Assembly: GCA_021771265.1 (NCBI GenBank)
Contig: JAETPK010000010.1
Span: forward strand, 1 to 41,351
DNA from: Oscillospiraceae bacterium
GTDB lineage: Bacteria; Bacillota; Clostridia; Oscillospirales; Oscillospiraceae
Reading direction: 5' to 3'
Length of the DNA stretch: 41,351 nt
The notes under the pieces were generated by a model. It did no database searches. It saw nothing but the letters and a program-made list of their open reading frames with translations, and was not told the origin of the DNA. The position numbers and the translations under genes are program-made. The number at the start of each line of letters is the position of its first letter. Position 1 is the stretch's first letter. This document shows, piece after piece, positions 8,319 to 15,296 of the stretch.

Positions 8319-9263
8319 TTAGGATACCCCCGCGGCCGTCAGGATTTCCGTCGAAATCTGTAAGGCCCGACCAAAATCCCGTTCTTTTTCCCATTCGATC
8401 CAATGGATGTCCGGATTCCGCCGCAGCCAGGTCAACTGGCGCTTGGCGTACTGCCGGGAGCGGAGCTTTACCTCCGCGATGGCCTCCGCCTCCGTGGCCG
8501 TCCCCTCCAGCACGCCCAAAAACTCCTTGTAGCCAATGGCCTGGAGGGCCGTGGCCTCCCGGGGCAGGCCGCTTTCCAGCAGCCTTTTCACCTCGTCCAA
8601 AAGGCCTTCCTCCACCATGCGGTCCACCCGCCGGTCGATGAGGGCCTTCATGTCCGCCCGGTCCGCGAAGCGCAGGCCGATCCACACCGCGTCGTACCGG
8701 GGAGGCAGGGTTTTTGTCTCCTCGTTGTGGGCGGTGATGGTCTTTCCCGTCTCCAGCCATACCTCCAGCGCCCGGAGGACGCGCTTTTCGTCGGCGGGGT
8801 GGAGGCGCTCCGCCGCGGCGGGGTCCACCTGCCGCAGCTCCGCCAGCAGCGGGCCGATGCCTTCTTCCTCCAGCCGCTTTTGCAGCATGGCCCGCACAGC
8901 GCCGCCGGCGTGTCCGCCGGCAAAGCCGTGTCCCCGGACCACGGCGTCCAGCCACAGCCCCGTGCCGCCTACCAGGATCGGGAGCTTTTCCCGGCGCAGG
9001 ATGTCATCGATGACAGGGATGGCACTTTCGGCATACCGGGCGGCGGACCACTGCTCCGCCGGGTCCGCCACGGCCACCATGTGATGGGGCACGCCGTCCA
9101 TCTCCGCTTTTGTGGGGGCGGCGGTGCCGATGGTCATCCCCCTGTAGATCTGCATGGAATCGGCGGAGACCACCTCGCCGCCAAACCGCTTTGCAAGCAG
9201 GACCCCCAGCGTGGTTTTTCCGCAAGCGGTGGGGCCCACCACGCAGACGATCTTCGGCGCCAT
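8319..9263 (-). CDS. miaA: tRNA dimethylallyltransferase MiaA
   Basis: A 314-residue enzyme that transfers a dimethylallyl group to N6 of adenosine 37 in tRNAs reading UNN codons; MiaB, also in this window, then adds the methylthio group. It has the P-loop GPTACGKTT at residues about 9-17, the [11 protein letters not shown] segment, GGTGLW, and the C-terminal [14 protein letters not shown] region characteristic of MiaA. The start at 9263 is set by GGAGGAGG a few bases upstream; the frame stays open further upstream but that part overlaps the preceding reductase gene and resembles nothing. It is followed by hfq. Confidence 0.96.
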   Translation of the reverse strand: MAPKIVCVVGPTACGKTTLGVLLAKRFGGEVVSADSMQIYRGMTIGTAAPTKAEMDGVPHHMVAVADPAEQWSAARYAESAIPVIDDILRREKLPILVGGTGLWLDAVVRGHGFAGGHAGGAVRAMLQKRLEEEGIGPLLAELRQVDPAAAERLHPADEKRVLRALEVWLETGKTITAHNEETKTLPPRYDAVWIGLRFADRADMKALIDRRVDRMVEEGLLDEVKRLLESGLPREATALQAIGYKEFLGVLEGTATEAEAIAEVKLRSRQYAKRQLTWLRRNPDIHWIEWEKERDFGRALQISTEILTAAGVS

Positions 9264-9282
9264 GGTCCTCCTCCTTCCCGAA

Positions 9283-9870
9283 TCAGTAAGTTCTTGCCAG
9301 GGCACGGGCCTTTTCGCAGGCTTCGGCCATGATCGCCTCCGCCTTGTCCGGCGCAAAGTCCAGGCCGTAGGCCGCAATATGGTCGTACTGCCGGATGCCG
9401 AAGCGCTCGCACAGCTGCCGCCAGTATTCCACGCCCAGGCTCTCTTCCGGCTCCGGGCCGCCGCTGACAGTGAGATAAGCCAGCTTCGTGGCCATGCAGT
9501 CACCCACACAGGTCTGTCCCTCGTAGTGATAGGTCACTTCCCGGACGCAGATGTATTCAATGTACACCCGCAGCATAGCCGGGAAGGTCAGGTCCCGCAG
9601 GGGCGCGCCGATGACGATCTGATCCGCCCGCTTGAACTGGCGGGCAAGCTTGAAGATGGGAGAGTCAAAGGAGCGGACCTTTCGCAGGGCATTGCGGTCA
9701 TCTGTCGCGAATTGGTCGAAGGGCTGCAGCCCCATGCGCTGGAGATTCACCGTCTCGATGTCCACCGCCGGATGGGTGCGCTTGAACTCCTCCAAAAACG
9801 CTTGGCACAGAGCATGGCTGCGGGAGCGGTCTCCCCGGTGGCTGATGCAGCAATCCACAAACAATAGCAT
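9283..9870 (-). CDS. Flavodoxin-fold FMN oxidoreductase, paralogue B
   Basis: A 195-residue protein resembling the flavodoxin_2/AzoR family of FMN-dependent NAD(P)H reductases: an N-terminal beta strand with phosphate loop, the IVIGAPLRDLTFPAMLRVYIEY block equivalent to the AzoR substrate/FMN segment, then a YLTVSGG strand-loop. It is a tandem paralogue of the gene at 9927-10523. Both share unusual cysteines: a VDCC-x-S-x-RG start (Cys7, Cys8) and a C-x-GDC motif after the FMN segment. The electron acceptor is unknown. Confidence 0.75.
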   Translation of the reverse strand: MLLFVDCCISHRGDRSRSHALCQAFLEEFKRTHPAVDIETVNLQRMGLQPFDQFATDDRNALRKVRSFDSPIFKLARQFKRADQIVIGAPLRDLTFPAMLRVYIEYICVREVTYHYEGQTCVGDCMATKLAYLTVSGGPEPEESLGVEYWRQLCERFGIRQYDHIAAYGLDFAPDKAEAIMAEACEKARALARTY

Positions 9871-9926
9871 GAAATCTCCTCCTTCATATCGCGGCTGTAT
9901 GGAAACCCAACATGGGAAACGCGCGT

Positions 9927-10523
9927 TTATACGGTCTCTTCCGCCAGCCGGCGGACCAGTTCCTGTGCCGCGTCCAGCAGTGCGGGCGCCTGGTCAGGCA
10001 AGGCGTCCAGGCCCGCGGCGAACACATAGTCAAACCGGGAGATGCCGAACATGGCGGCCAGCTGCCGCCAGTAGAGGACACCCACGCTGTCCTCCCGCTC
10101 CACATCGCCGCCGGAGGTCAGGTACACCAGCCGGCGGGCCCTGCAATCGCCGTGGCATCCGCTGTTATCATAGTGATAGCAAAGTCCATTGGCGGAAATG
10201 TACTCGATATACAGCCGCAGGGCGGCGGGAAAGCTCAGATCCCAGAAAGGGGCGGCCACCACGATCTCCTCCGCCTCCCGGAACTGGCGGGCCAGACGGA
10301 ACACCGGCGCGTCAAAGCGCCCGGCGGCAGCCAGGGCGTCCCGCTCATTCAACGCGTCGGGGGTAAAGGGCCGCAGGGCCAGCAGCACCTCCTGCCCCAC
10401 GGTCTCCACTTCCGCGTCTGGACGCGCTGCCTGCCATGCTTCCAAAAAAGCTTCCGCCAGCCGTTTTGTCCGGGAGTCCGCTCCCCGCTGGCTGACACAA
10501 CAGTCCACAAATAACAGCTTCAT
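9927..10523 (-). CDS. Flavodoxin-fold FMN oxidoreductase, paralogue A
   Basis: A 198-residue flavodoxin_2/AzoR-like protein, clearly homologous to its downstream neighbour across the whole length (LFVDCC-x-S-x-RG start; APFWDLSFPAALRLYIEYI; C-x-GDC; YWRQL-x-x-x-FGI-x-x-x-DY). The four conserved cysteines are not part of the usual AzoR family. The gene starts 3 nt after the stop of the DUF6440-type gene, so it belongs to the mutL-to-divIVA co-directional block. The likely activity is two-electron reduction of quinone- or azo-type compounds, but the cysteines could mean a disulfide or metal role. Confidence 0.75.
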   Translation of the reverse strand: MKLLFVDCCVSQRGADSRTKRLAEAFLEAWQAARPDAEVETVGQEVLLALRPFTPDALNERDALAAAGRFDAPVFRLARQFREAEEIVVAAPFWDLSFPAALRLYIEYISANGLCYHYDNSGCHGDCRARRLVYLTSGGDVEREDSVGVLYWRQLAAMFGISRFDYVFAAGLDALPDQAPALLDAAQELVRRLAEETV

Positions 10524-10526
10524 CGC

Positions 10527-10709
10527 TCACTCCTCGTCAGACACTGCGGTGATGACGGGTTTTCCCTCCCGGTCCAGCAGGGGCGTCAGGCCGCCTCCGC
10601 CGCCGGACCAAACAAAGAGATAATTGACACCTGTCTCCCGATCCACATAGATATCGGCGCCGCTCCCAACAACGCCCTGACTGTACACCTTTACAAAGCG
10701 CTTCGTCAT
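10527..10709 (-). CDS. Small DUF6440-like protein
   Basis: A 60-residue protein (MTKRFVKVYSQG ... DRETGVNYLFVWSGGGGGL ... LLDREGKP) resembling short DUF6440-type proteins of Firmicutes; function unknown. The start at 10709 is preferred because AAGGAG lies 8 nt before it; the ATG two codons earlier would leave only 2 nt. That AAGGAG overlaps the stop codon of the second copy of the mutL tail (TAAGGAG), so mutL originally ended directly against this gene. It is followed after 3 nt by the first flavodoxin-fold gene. Confidence 0.7.
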   Translation of the reverse strand: MTKRFVKVYSQGVVGSGADIYVDRETGVNYLFVWSGGGGGLTPLLDREGKPVITAVSDEE

Positions 10710-10726
10710 CTCCATGTCTCCTTACA

Positions 10727-10783
10727 CCCGCTTGAACATCTTTTCCAGCTCGTACTTTGTCAGTTTCACCGCCACTGGGCGGC
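10727..10783 (-). repeat. Detached second copy of the mutL 3' end
   Basis: 57 bp that repeat 10909-10965 with one silent difference (GAA versus GAG for a glutamate). They encode the C-terminal end of MutL from RPVAVK through ELEKMFKR, then Val and a TAA stop at 10724-10722. The TAA overlaps the ribosome site of the next gene, so this copy sits where mutL would have ended before the insert arrived. It has no start codon of its own. Confidence 0.95.
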
Positions 10784-10908
10784 TCCGCGGCCTTTGCCGC
10801 GTCAAGCGTTTTGCCGTTGGCAAAACCTTGAAATCGACCGAATTCACTTCGAGCGATTTGAGTTGGATTCCGGGGCCCCCGCGGCCGCAGGACTTTCCGC
10901 CTCTCAGG
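10784..10908 (+). repeat. Four-hairpin insert between the two mutL tails
   Basis: A 125-bp insert without a gene. Read on the plus strand it forms four hairpins: 10786-10801 (CGCGGC/GCCGCG), 10802-10831 (TCAAGCGTTTTGCC/GGCAAAACCTTGA), 10831-10859 (AAATCG/CGATTT outer stem) and 10871-10881 (CGGGG-C-CCCCG). The insert in mutS, read on the minus strand, has the same order and spacing. It supplies the stop codon (TGA, 10906-10904) now used by mutL. It looks like a non-autonomous mobile or structured element; the family is not recognised. Confidence 0.8.
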
Positions 10909-12877
10909 CCCGCTTGAACATCTTCTCCAGCTCGTACTTTGTCAGTTTCACCGCCACTGGGCGGCCGTGGGGACAGTACTTGACCTCCCCGCTCTGGACC
11001 TTATCCACCAGAACCCGCAGCTCCGCCGGGTCGCTGGTCCAACCGCCCTTGATGGCGGCCTTGCAGGCCATGGTATGCAGCAGCCCCTCCCGCTTTTCCG
11101 CGGGAGAGCGGCCGGTCCGCAGCTTTTCCGCGAACTCCTCCAGCGTGGCGGCGGCATCCGCCGCGTCGATGTCCGCCGGGACCTCCCGCACCAGGATGGC
11201 GCCGTCGCCGAAATCCTCACAGGCAAAGCCAAACCGCTCCAAAAGTTCCAGATTTTCCAGCAGCAGCGCCGCGTCCTCCCGGCCCAGCTCCGCCGCCACG
11301 GGTTGAAGCAGGGTCTGCCGCATGGGCGGCTCCTGAGCGGCCTTCAGACGGTCAAAGTTTATCCGCTCATGGGCGGCGTGTTTGTCGATGAGCCAGACGC
11401 AGCCGTCTTCGCTTTCACAGATAATATACGTATGGAGCACCTCTCCGGCCATGCGCCAAGGCGCTTCCTTCGGCGGCTCGATGGTCTGCTGCTCCGGCAG
11501 GTCCAACGTCTGCTGCCGGGGAATGGCAGGCACAAAGGGCCGCGTCGGCTTTTTTGTCTGCTCCGGTTCCGACGTCTCTTTTTCGGGCGATGCCGCCACA
11601 GAGACCGGCGGCTTGCCGATGGACACCTTTTCCACAGGCCGGAAAGCCGCCCGGTAGGACTGCTTTTCCGGAGCGCTGTCGGCCACCCGCGCCATCCGTC
11701 CCGGTGCCTCGCTGTCAAAGGCGGGCCGGGCAGACGTCGCCGGACGGAGCTGGGGCCGCGGCGGGACGGCAGGCTTGGGGCCGGGCGCCTCCGCCCGCTG
11801 GCGGAAGCTTTTCGCATCCATGGACTGGAAAAAGTCCTGCCGGGGGTTCACCGTCTCCCCCGCCGGCTTAGATGCCGGAGCGGGAACACCATCCCGGTCC
11901 AGGCAGTCCAGCACCGTGTGGTACACGGCGTCGAACACCTCCCGCTCCCGGGCAAACTTCACCTGGGTCTTGGCGGGGTGCACGTTCACGTCTACCGCCG
12001 TCACCGGCAGGGTGACAGACAGCACACAGCCGGGGAACTTCCCCTTCATGATCTGGTTGCGGTAGCCCTCCTCCAGGGCCGCCGTCAGCAGTTGAGACTT
12101 GATGAAGCGGCCGTTGACGAAAAACACCTGCATGGACCGGGAGCCTCGCCCCAGCAAGGGCTTGGTGACAAAGCCGGACACAGCCGCCTCGCCGCCCCGT
12201 CCCGCCACCGGCACCAGGCTCCGGGCAAATTCCCGGCCCAAAGCCGCGTAAATGGCGGAATCCAGCTTGCCGTCGCCAGGGGTATGAAGGGCCTCGGCGC
12301 CGTCCTTGACAAATTTAAAGGAAATGTCGGGGTGGGACAGGGCCAGATGCTGTATAAGCCCGCTGACCGCCGCCGTTTCGGCGCTGTCCTTCCGCATGAA
12401 TTTTAACCGGGCCGGGGTGTTGTAAAACAAGTCCCGGACTACGATCGTGGTGCCCTCCGGAGCGCCGGCCTCCTCCACAGCCCCGGCGGCACCGCCCTCC
12501 AGGCGGAGGCGGGCGCCCAGGTCCGTGCCGGGACGGCGGGTGAGGATATCCACCCGGCTGACAGCGGAGATAGCCGCCAGGGCCTCTCCCCGGAAGCCCA
12601 GGGTGCCGATCTTGCCCAGGTCCTCTTCACAGCGTAGCTTGCTGGTGGCGTGGCGTAAAAAGGCGGTGGGCAGCTCTTCCGGCGCGATGCCGCAGCCGTT
12701 GTCCGTCACCCGGATAAGACCCATGCCGCCCCGCTGGATCTCCACCACCACGGCGGAGGCCCCGGCGTCGATGGTGTTTTCCACCAGCTCCTTCACCACG
12801 CTGGCGGGCCGCTCCACCACCTCGCCGGCGGCAATGAGGTCCGCCACATGGGCGTCTAATTGTTGGATATGAGGCAT
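10904..12877 (-). CDS. mutL: DNA mismatch repair protein MutL
   Basis: A 657-residue MutL. The N-terminal GHKL ATPase has ENTIDAGAS, DNGCGI and GFRGEAL; a variable proline-rich linker follows (about 330-450). The C-terminal dimerisation/endonuclease domain has DKHAAHERINFD (the DQHA-x2-E-x4-E motif, with Lys for Gln and a final Asp for Glu), MACKAAIK and CPHGRP. MutL couples MutS mismatch recognition to strand incision. The start at 12877 follows AAGGAAG; a frame 22 codons longer overlaps the AEC gene and is not MutL-like. The last residue (Ala) and stop come from an inserted element that duplicates the gene's 3' end; the detached copy ends in Val. Confidence 0.97.
   Translation of the reverse strand: MPHIQQLDAHVADLIAAGEVVERPASVVKELVENTIDAGASAVVVEIQRGGMGLIRVTDNGCGIAPEELPTAFLRHATSKLRCEEDLGKIGTLGFRGEALAAISAVSRVDILTRRPGTDLGARLRLEGGAAGAVEEAGAPEGTTIVVRDLFYNTPARLKFMRKDSAETAAVSGLIQHLALSHPDISFKFVKDGAEALHTPGDGKLDSAIYAALGREFARSLVPVAGRGGEAAVSGFVTKPLLGRGSRSMQVFFVNGRFIKSQLLTAALEEGYRNQIMKGKFPGCVLSVTLPVTAVDVNVHPAKTQVKFAREREVFDAVYHTVLDCLDRDGVPAPASKPAGETVNPRQDFFQSMDAKSFRQRAEAPGPKPAVPPRPQLRPATSARPAFDSEAPGRMARVADSAPEKQSYRAAFRPVEKVSIGKPPVSVAASPEKETSEPEQTKKPTRPFVPAIPRQQTLDLPEQQTIEPPKEAPWRMAGEVLHTYIICESEDGCVWLIDKHAAHERINFDRLKAAQEPPMRQTLLQPVAAELGREDAALLLENLELLERFGFACEDFGDGAILVREVPADIDAADAAATLEEFAEKLRTGRSPAEKREGLLHTMACKAAIKGGWTSDPAELRVLVDKVQSGEVKYCPHGRPVAVKLTKYELEKMFKRA
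10909..10965 (-). repeat. Functional mutL 3' end, partner of the 57-bp direct repeat
   Basis: The copy joined to the mutL body. 56 of 57 bases match 10727-10783. It ends two bases before the TGA stop, where the four-hairpin insert begins. The repeat length is much longer than usual target-site duplications (2-14 bp). Confidence 0.95.
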
Positions 12878-12905
12878 ATCGTTCTTCCTTTCGCAGCAGA
12901 GCCTT

Positions 12906-13817
12906 TTACAGGAGCAAAGCCGCCACCAGCGGAATGGTGACAACGGAGGCCAGAGTGGTTATGAAGGTGATCTGCGCCATGGCATCGCTGTCGCCGCCGT
13001 AGGCCATGCACAGCAGGGTGCCGTTGATGGCGGTGGGCATGGCCATCTGGGTGACGGCAATGCCCATGACCAGAGGGTCGATGGACAGATTCCGCAGCAC
13101 CAGCCACAGCACCGCCGGCATCACCAGCAGGCGCACCACAGACAGCACGCACACCCGAACGCCGCCCAGCATCCGCTTCATGGGCAGACCCGCCAGCAGG
13201 GAGCCCACCAGCACCAGGGCCAGGGGCACCGTCAGGTCCCCCACAAAGTCCAGCATCTCGCCGATGAGGGCGGGCGGCCGCAGTCGGGCCAGCGCCAGGA
13301 ACAAAGCCAGGACGGAGGCGCAGGTGCAGGGAGAGGCCACCTGCTTCCAGTGGAAACGTGTGCCGCCGCCCAGCATCAGCGGCCCCAGGGTAAAGGTCAG
13401 CAGATTGAAGGGCAGGGCCAGAATGGCGGCATAGAACAGGGCCCCCTGGCCGAACAGGGCCACCGCCACGGGATAACCGATGTAGCCCACGTTGGGAAAG
13501 CCCATGGTATAGCGCCACACACCCTGTTGGCCCGGCGTGCCGCCGACGACGCGGGGCATTGTCAGGATGAACAGCAGCTCCACCCCGTAAAAAATGACGC
13601 TGACTTTCAAAACAGACAAGATCTCCCCCAGGGCCGGCAGAGTCTCCCCGGTGAGGACGGCGGCAACGATGAGGGCGGGGGTGGTGAAGTTCAGCAGCAG
13701 CTGCGAGATCCTCTGGTTGGCATGGCTGTCCAGGACGCCCATGCGGTTGGCCGCGAAGCCCACGACGATGGCGGACAGGATCACCAGCATCTGGCTGAAG
13801 GTGTCAAAAAAGCTCAT
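12906..13817 (-). CDS. AEC-family (auxin efflux carrier type) transporter
   Basis: A 303-residue membrane protein with about ten predicted transmembrane segments in two halves. Marks of the AEC family are the start LVILSAIVVGFAANRMGVLD, the central GFPNVGYIGYPVA segment, and the late MAMPTAINGTLLCMAYGGD. Characterised bacterial members move organic acids such as malate or malonate, but substrate cannot be predicted here. The stop lies 28 nt before mutL; the unusual position between mutS and mutL suggests co-transcription only. Confidence 0.88.
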   Translation of the reverse strand: MSFFDTFSQMLVILSAIVVGFAANRMGVLDSHANQRISQLLLNFTTPALIVAAVLTGETLPALGEILSVLKVSVIFYGVELLFILTMPRVVGGTPGQQGVWRYTMGFPNVGYIGYPVAVALFGQGALFYAAILALPFNLLTFTLGPLMLGGGTRFHWKQVASPCTCASVLALFLALARLRPPALIGEMLDFVGDLTVPLALVLVGSLLAGLPMKRMLGGVRVCVLSVVRLLVMPAVLWLVLRNLSIDPLVMGIAVTQMAMPTAINGTLLCMAYGGDSDAMAQITFITTLASVVTIPLVAALLL

Positions 13818-13836
13818 TGGGAATGCTTCTTTCTCA

Positions 13837-14337
13837 TCAGGTTTCTTGTTCCGGCAGACGCTGGCCGTAACCCAGCGCCTCCACCAGCTCCCGTAGCAGC
13901 CGCTCGGAGGCCTCCGCCTCCCGGCCGGAACGCAGGGAGCGCATCACCCGGTTTTTGCCGCTGGTCTCGATGTTGACGGTCAGTCCCCCGTCAGCGGTGC
14001 CCAGGGCGCTGCGGTTGGCCCAGCAGTGGACGGTCTTGACGGTATCCAGGGGGATCACATCCCCCCCGATGGTCAGGCTGTCCCCCGTCAGCGCCCAACG
14101 GACGCGACCACTCCCCTGTTCCCGGAAAAACAGGCGGCTCACCGCCGGGTACAGCACCCACCACAAAACCAGCGCCAACACGGCGGTGGAGATCTGCAGC
14201 ATGAGGCCGTGAACGCCCCGCCGCACCATCAGCGAGATGGCGGGCCACAGCACAGCCACCTCGGCCAAGATGGTGACGAAAGCCGCCGGCAGCCGCCGCT
14301 TCCAGCCGCCGTTTTCCAAAATCAGTTCACCCTTCAT
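13837..14337 (-). CDS. Two-TM membrane protein with PH-like domain
   Basis: A 166-residue protein of unknown function. Two hydrophobic segments (about residues 17-34 and 43-62) are followed by a cytoplasmic-type beta-rich region (RVRWALTGDSLTIGGDVIPL, then DTVKTVHCW and LTVNIETSGKNRVM) that resembles the bacterial PH-like fold seen after paired membrane helices. AAAGGAG marks the start at 14337; longer readings overlap the upstream CPBP gene. It lies between the AEC transporter and CPBP genes in one direction. Confidence 0.6.
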   Translation of the reverse strand: MKGELILENGGWKRRLPAAFVTILAEVAVLWPAISLMVRRGVHGLMLQISTAVLALVLWWVLYPAVSRLFFREQGSGRVRWALTGDSLTIGGDVIPLDTVKTVHCWANRSALGTADGGLTVNIETSGKNRVMRSLRSGREAEASERLLRELVEALGYGQRLPEQET

Positions 14338-14348
14338 AGCTTCTCCTT

Positions 14349-15056
14349 TCAGGCCATGGCCCAGACGCTGAGGGCGTTGGCCAGCGCGTGCAGGGCAATG
14401 GAGGTCCACAGCGTGCCGCTGTGGTCATAGACCCAGGCCAGCACCGCGCCCGGCACCAGATATTGCAGCATCAGGAGAAAATACGCCGCATCCTGATGCA
14501 CCACCGCAAACTGCCACACGTGCAGCAGGGCAAACAGGCCGCAGGAGACCACATAGGCCACCGGCCGGCTCTTCCCCTTCAAATTGCCGAATACCAGGCC
14601 CCGGAACAGCGTCTCCTCCACGAAGGGCGCCAGAAACACCACGATGAGCAGCGTCATATGGGGCGCGTCGTTCATCTGGGCGGAGATGGCCGTATCGTTG
14701 AGATTCGTACGGTTCACCATCACCAGGTTCGTCAGCCGGTAGGCCAGCTCATTGAGACCGTACAGCCCCACCAGGCCCGCCAGCAGCGTCTGGCAGGCAG
14801 TCCCCAGGTTGTCCGCCAGATTGCGGCAGGTCCTGGCCAGGAATTTATGGAAGATCAAAAGCGTCACCGCGAACAGCACGTAATAGTAGATGACGTTTTG
14901 CAGGGCCTGGGAGATGGTCACATCCAGCAGCAGCTCCGCCAGACGGAACAGCCGCCCCGTCACAAAGGGCAGCACCACCAGGTAGACCACGAAAAATACC
15001 GTGCCGGCGACCTGTTCGCCGGGGGTCATGTAAGGGCTTGTCTTTTTCTTAGCCAT
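14349..15056 (-). CDS. CPBP-family intramembrane glutamic protease
   Basis: A 235-residue membrane protein with about six to seven transmembrane segments. The Abi/CPBP motifs are present: FVEETLFRG (paired glutamates and arginine), a later SCGLFALLHV histidine motif and a third C-terminal block (LVPGAVLAWVYDHSGTLWTS). Members process prenylated or peptide substrates or give bacteriocin immunity. It starts 22 nt after the stop of the detached mutS tail, so it was originally the gene immediately after mutS. No bacteriocin genes are nearby. Confidence 0.88.
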   Translation of the reverse strand: MAKKKTSPYMTPGEQVAGTVFFVVYLVVLPFVTGRLFRLAELLLDVTISQALQNVIYYYVLFAVTLLIFHKFLARTCRNLADNLGTACQTLLAGLVGLYGLNELAYRLTNLVMVNRTNLNDTAISAQMNDAPHMTLLIVVFLAPFVEETLFRGLVFGNLKGKSRPVAYVVSCGLFALLHVWQFAVVHQDAAYFLLMLQYLVPGAVLAWVYDHSGTLWTSIALHALANALSVWAMA

Positions 15057-15084
15057 TGGTTTTCCTCGTCAGAAAAAATCAGGT

Positions 15085-15159
15085 AAGCTTCTGCTTCCAC
15101 TCGTAAATGAGGCTCATGGCCTCGATGGGCGTCAGCGTGTCCGGCTGGCAGCGGCGCAG
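15085..15159 (-). repeat. Detached second copy of the mutS 3' end
   Basis: 75 bp identical to 15297-15371, encoding RRCQPDTLTPIEAM through EWKQKL. It then continues with Thr and a TGA stop (15081-15079) instead of the Ser-TAA now used. It lies 22 nt ahead of the CPBP gene and is probably the original end of mutS. No start codon or ribosome site precedes it. Confidence 0.95.
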
Positions 15160-15296
15160 GGCGCGCCCCACCGGGCAGGCCCGGCGGGGACCCCGCATGG
15201 GACTCAAATGGCCGGGCAAAGCCCGTCCATTTCAAGGTTTTGCCTGCGGCAAAACGCTTGACGCGCCTTCCGGCGCGGTCCTGGACGCCCTTATGA
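15160..15296 (-). repeat. Four-hairpin insert between the two mutS tails
   Basis: A 137-bp insert without a gene. On the minus strand it has, in order, the same four hairpins as the mutL insert: 15262-15277 (CGCGCC/GGCGCG), 15232-15261 (TCAAGCGTTTTGCC/GGCAAAACCTTGA), 15206-15232 (AAATGG/CCATTT with an inner GGGC/GCCC) and 15185-15195 (CGGGG-A-CCCCG on the plus strand). Relative to its host gene it is inverted compared with the mutL insert. It supplies the present mutS stop codon (TAA, 15293-15291). Confidence 0.8.

Noticed and set aside
10727-10783. A tiny gene encoded by the detached mutL tail
   Set aside because: No start codon or ribosome site precedes it; it is the displaced 3' end of mutL.
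15026-15235. A 69-codon frame joining the mutS tail copy to the CPBP leader on the minus strand
   Set aside because: It begins inside the insert without a ribosome site and runs out of frame through the duplicated mutS tail.
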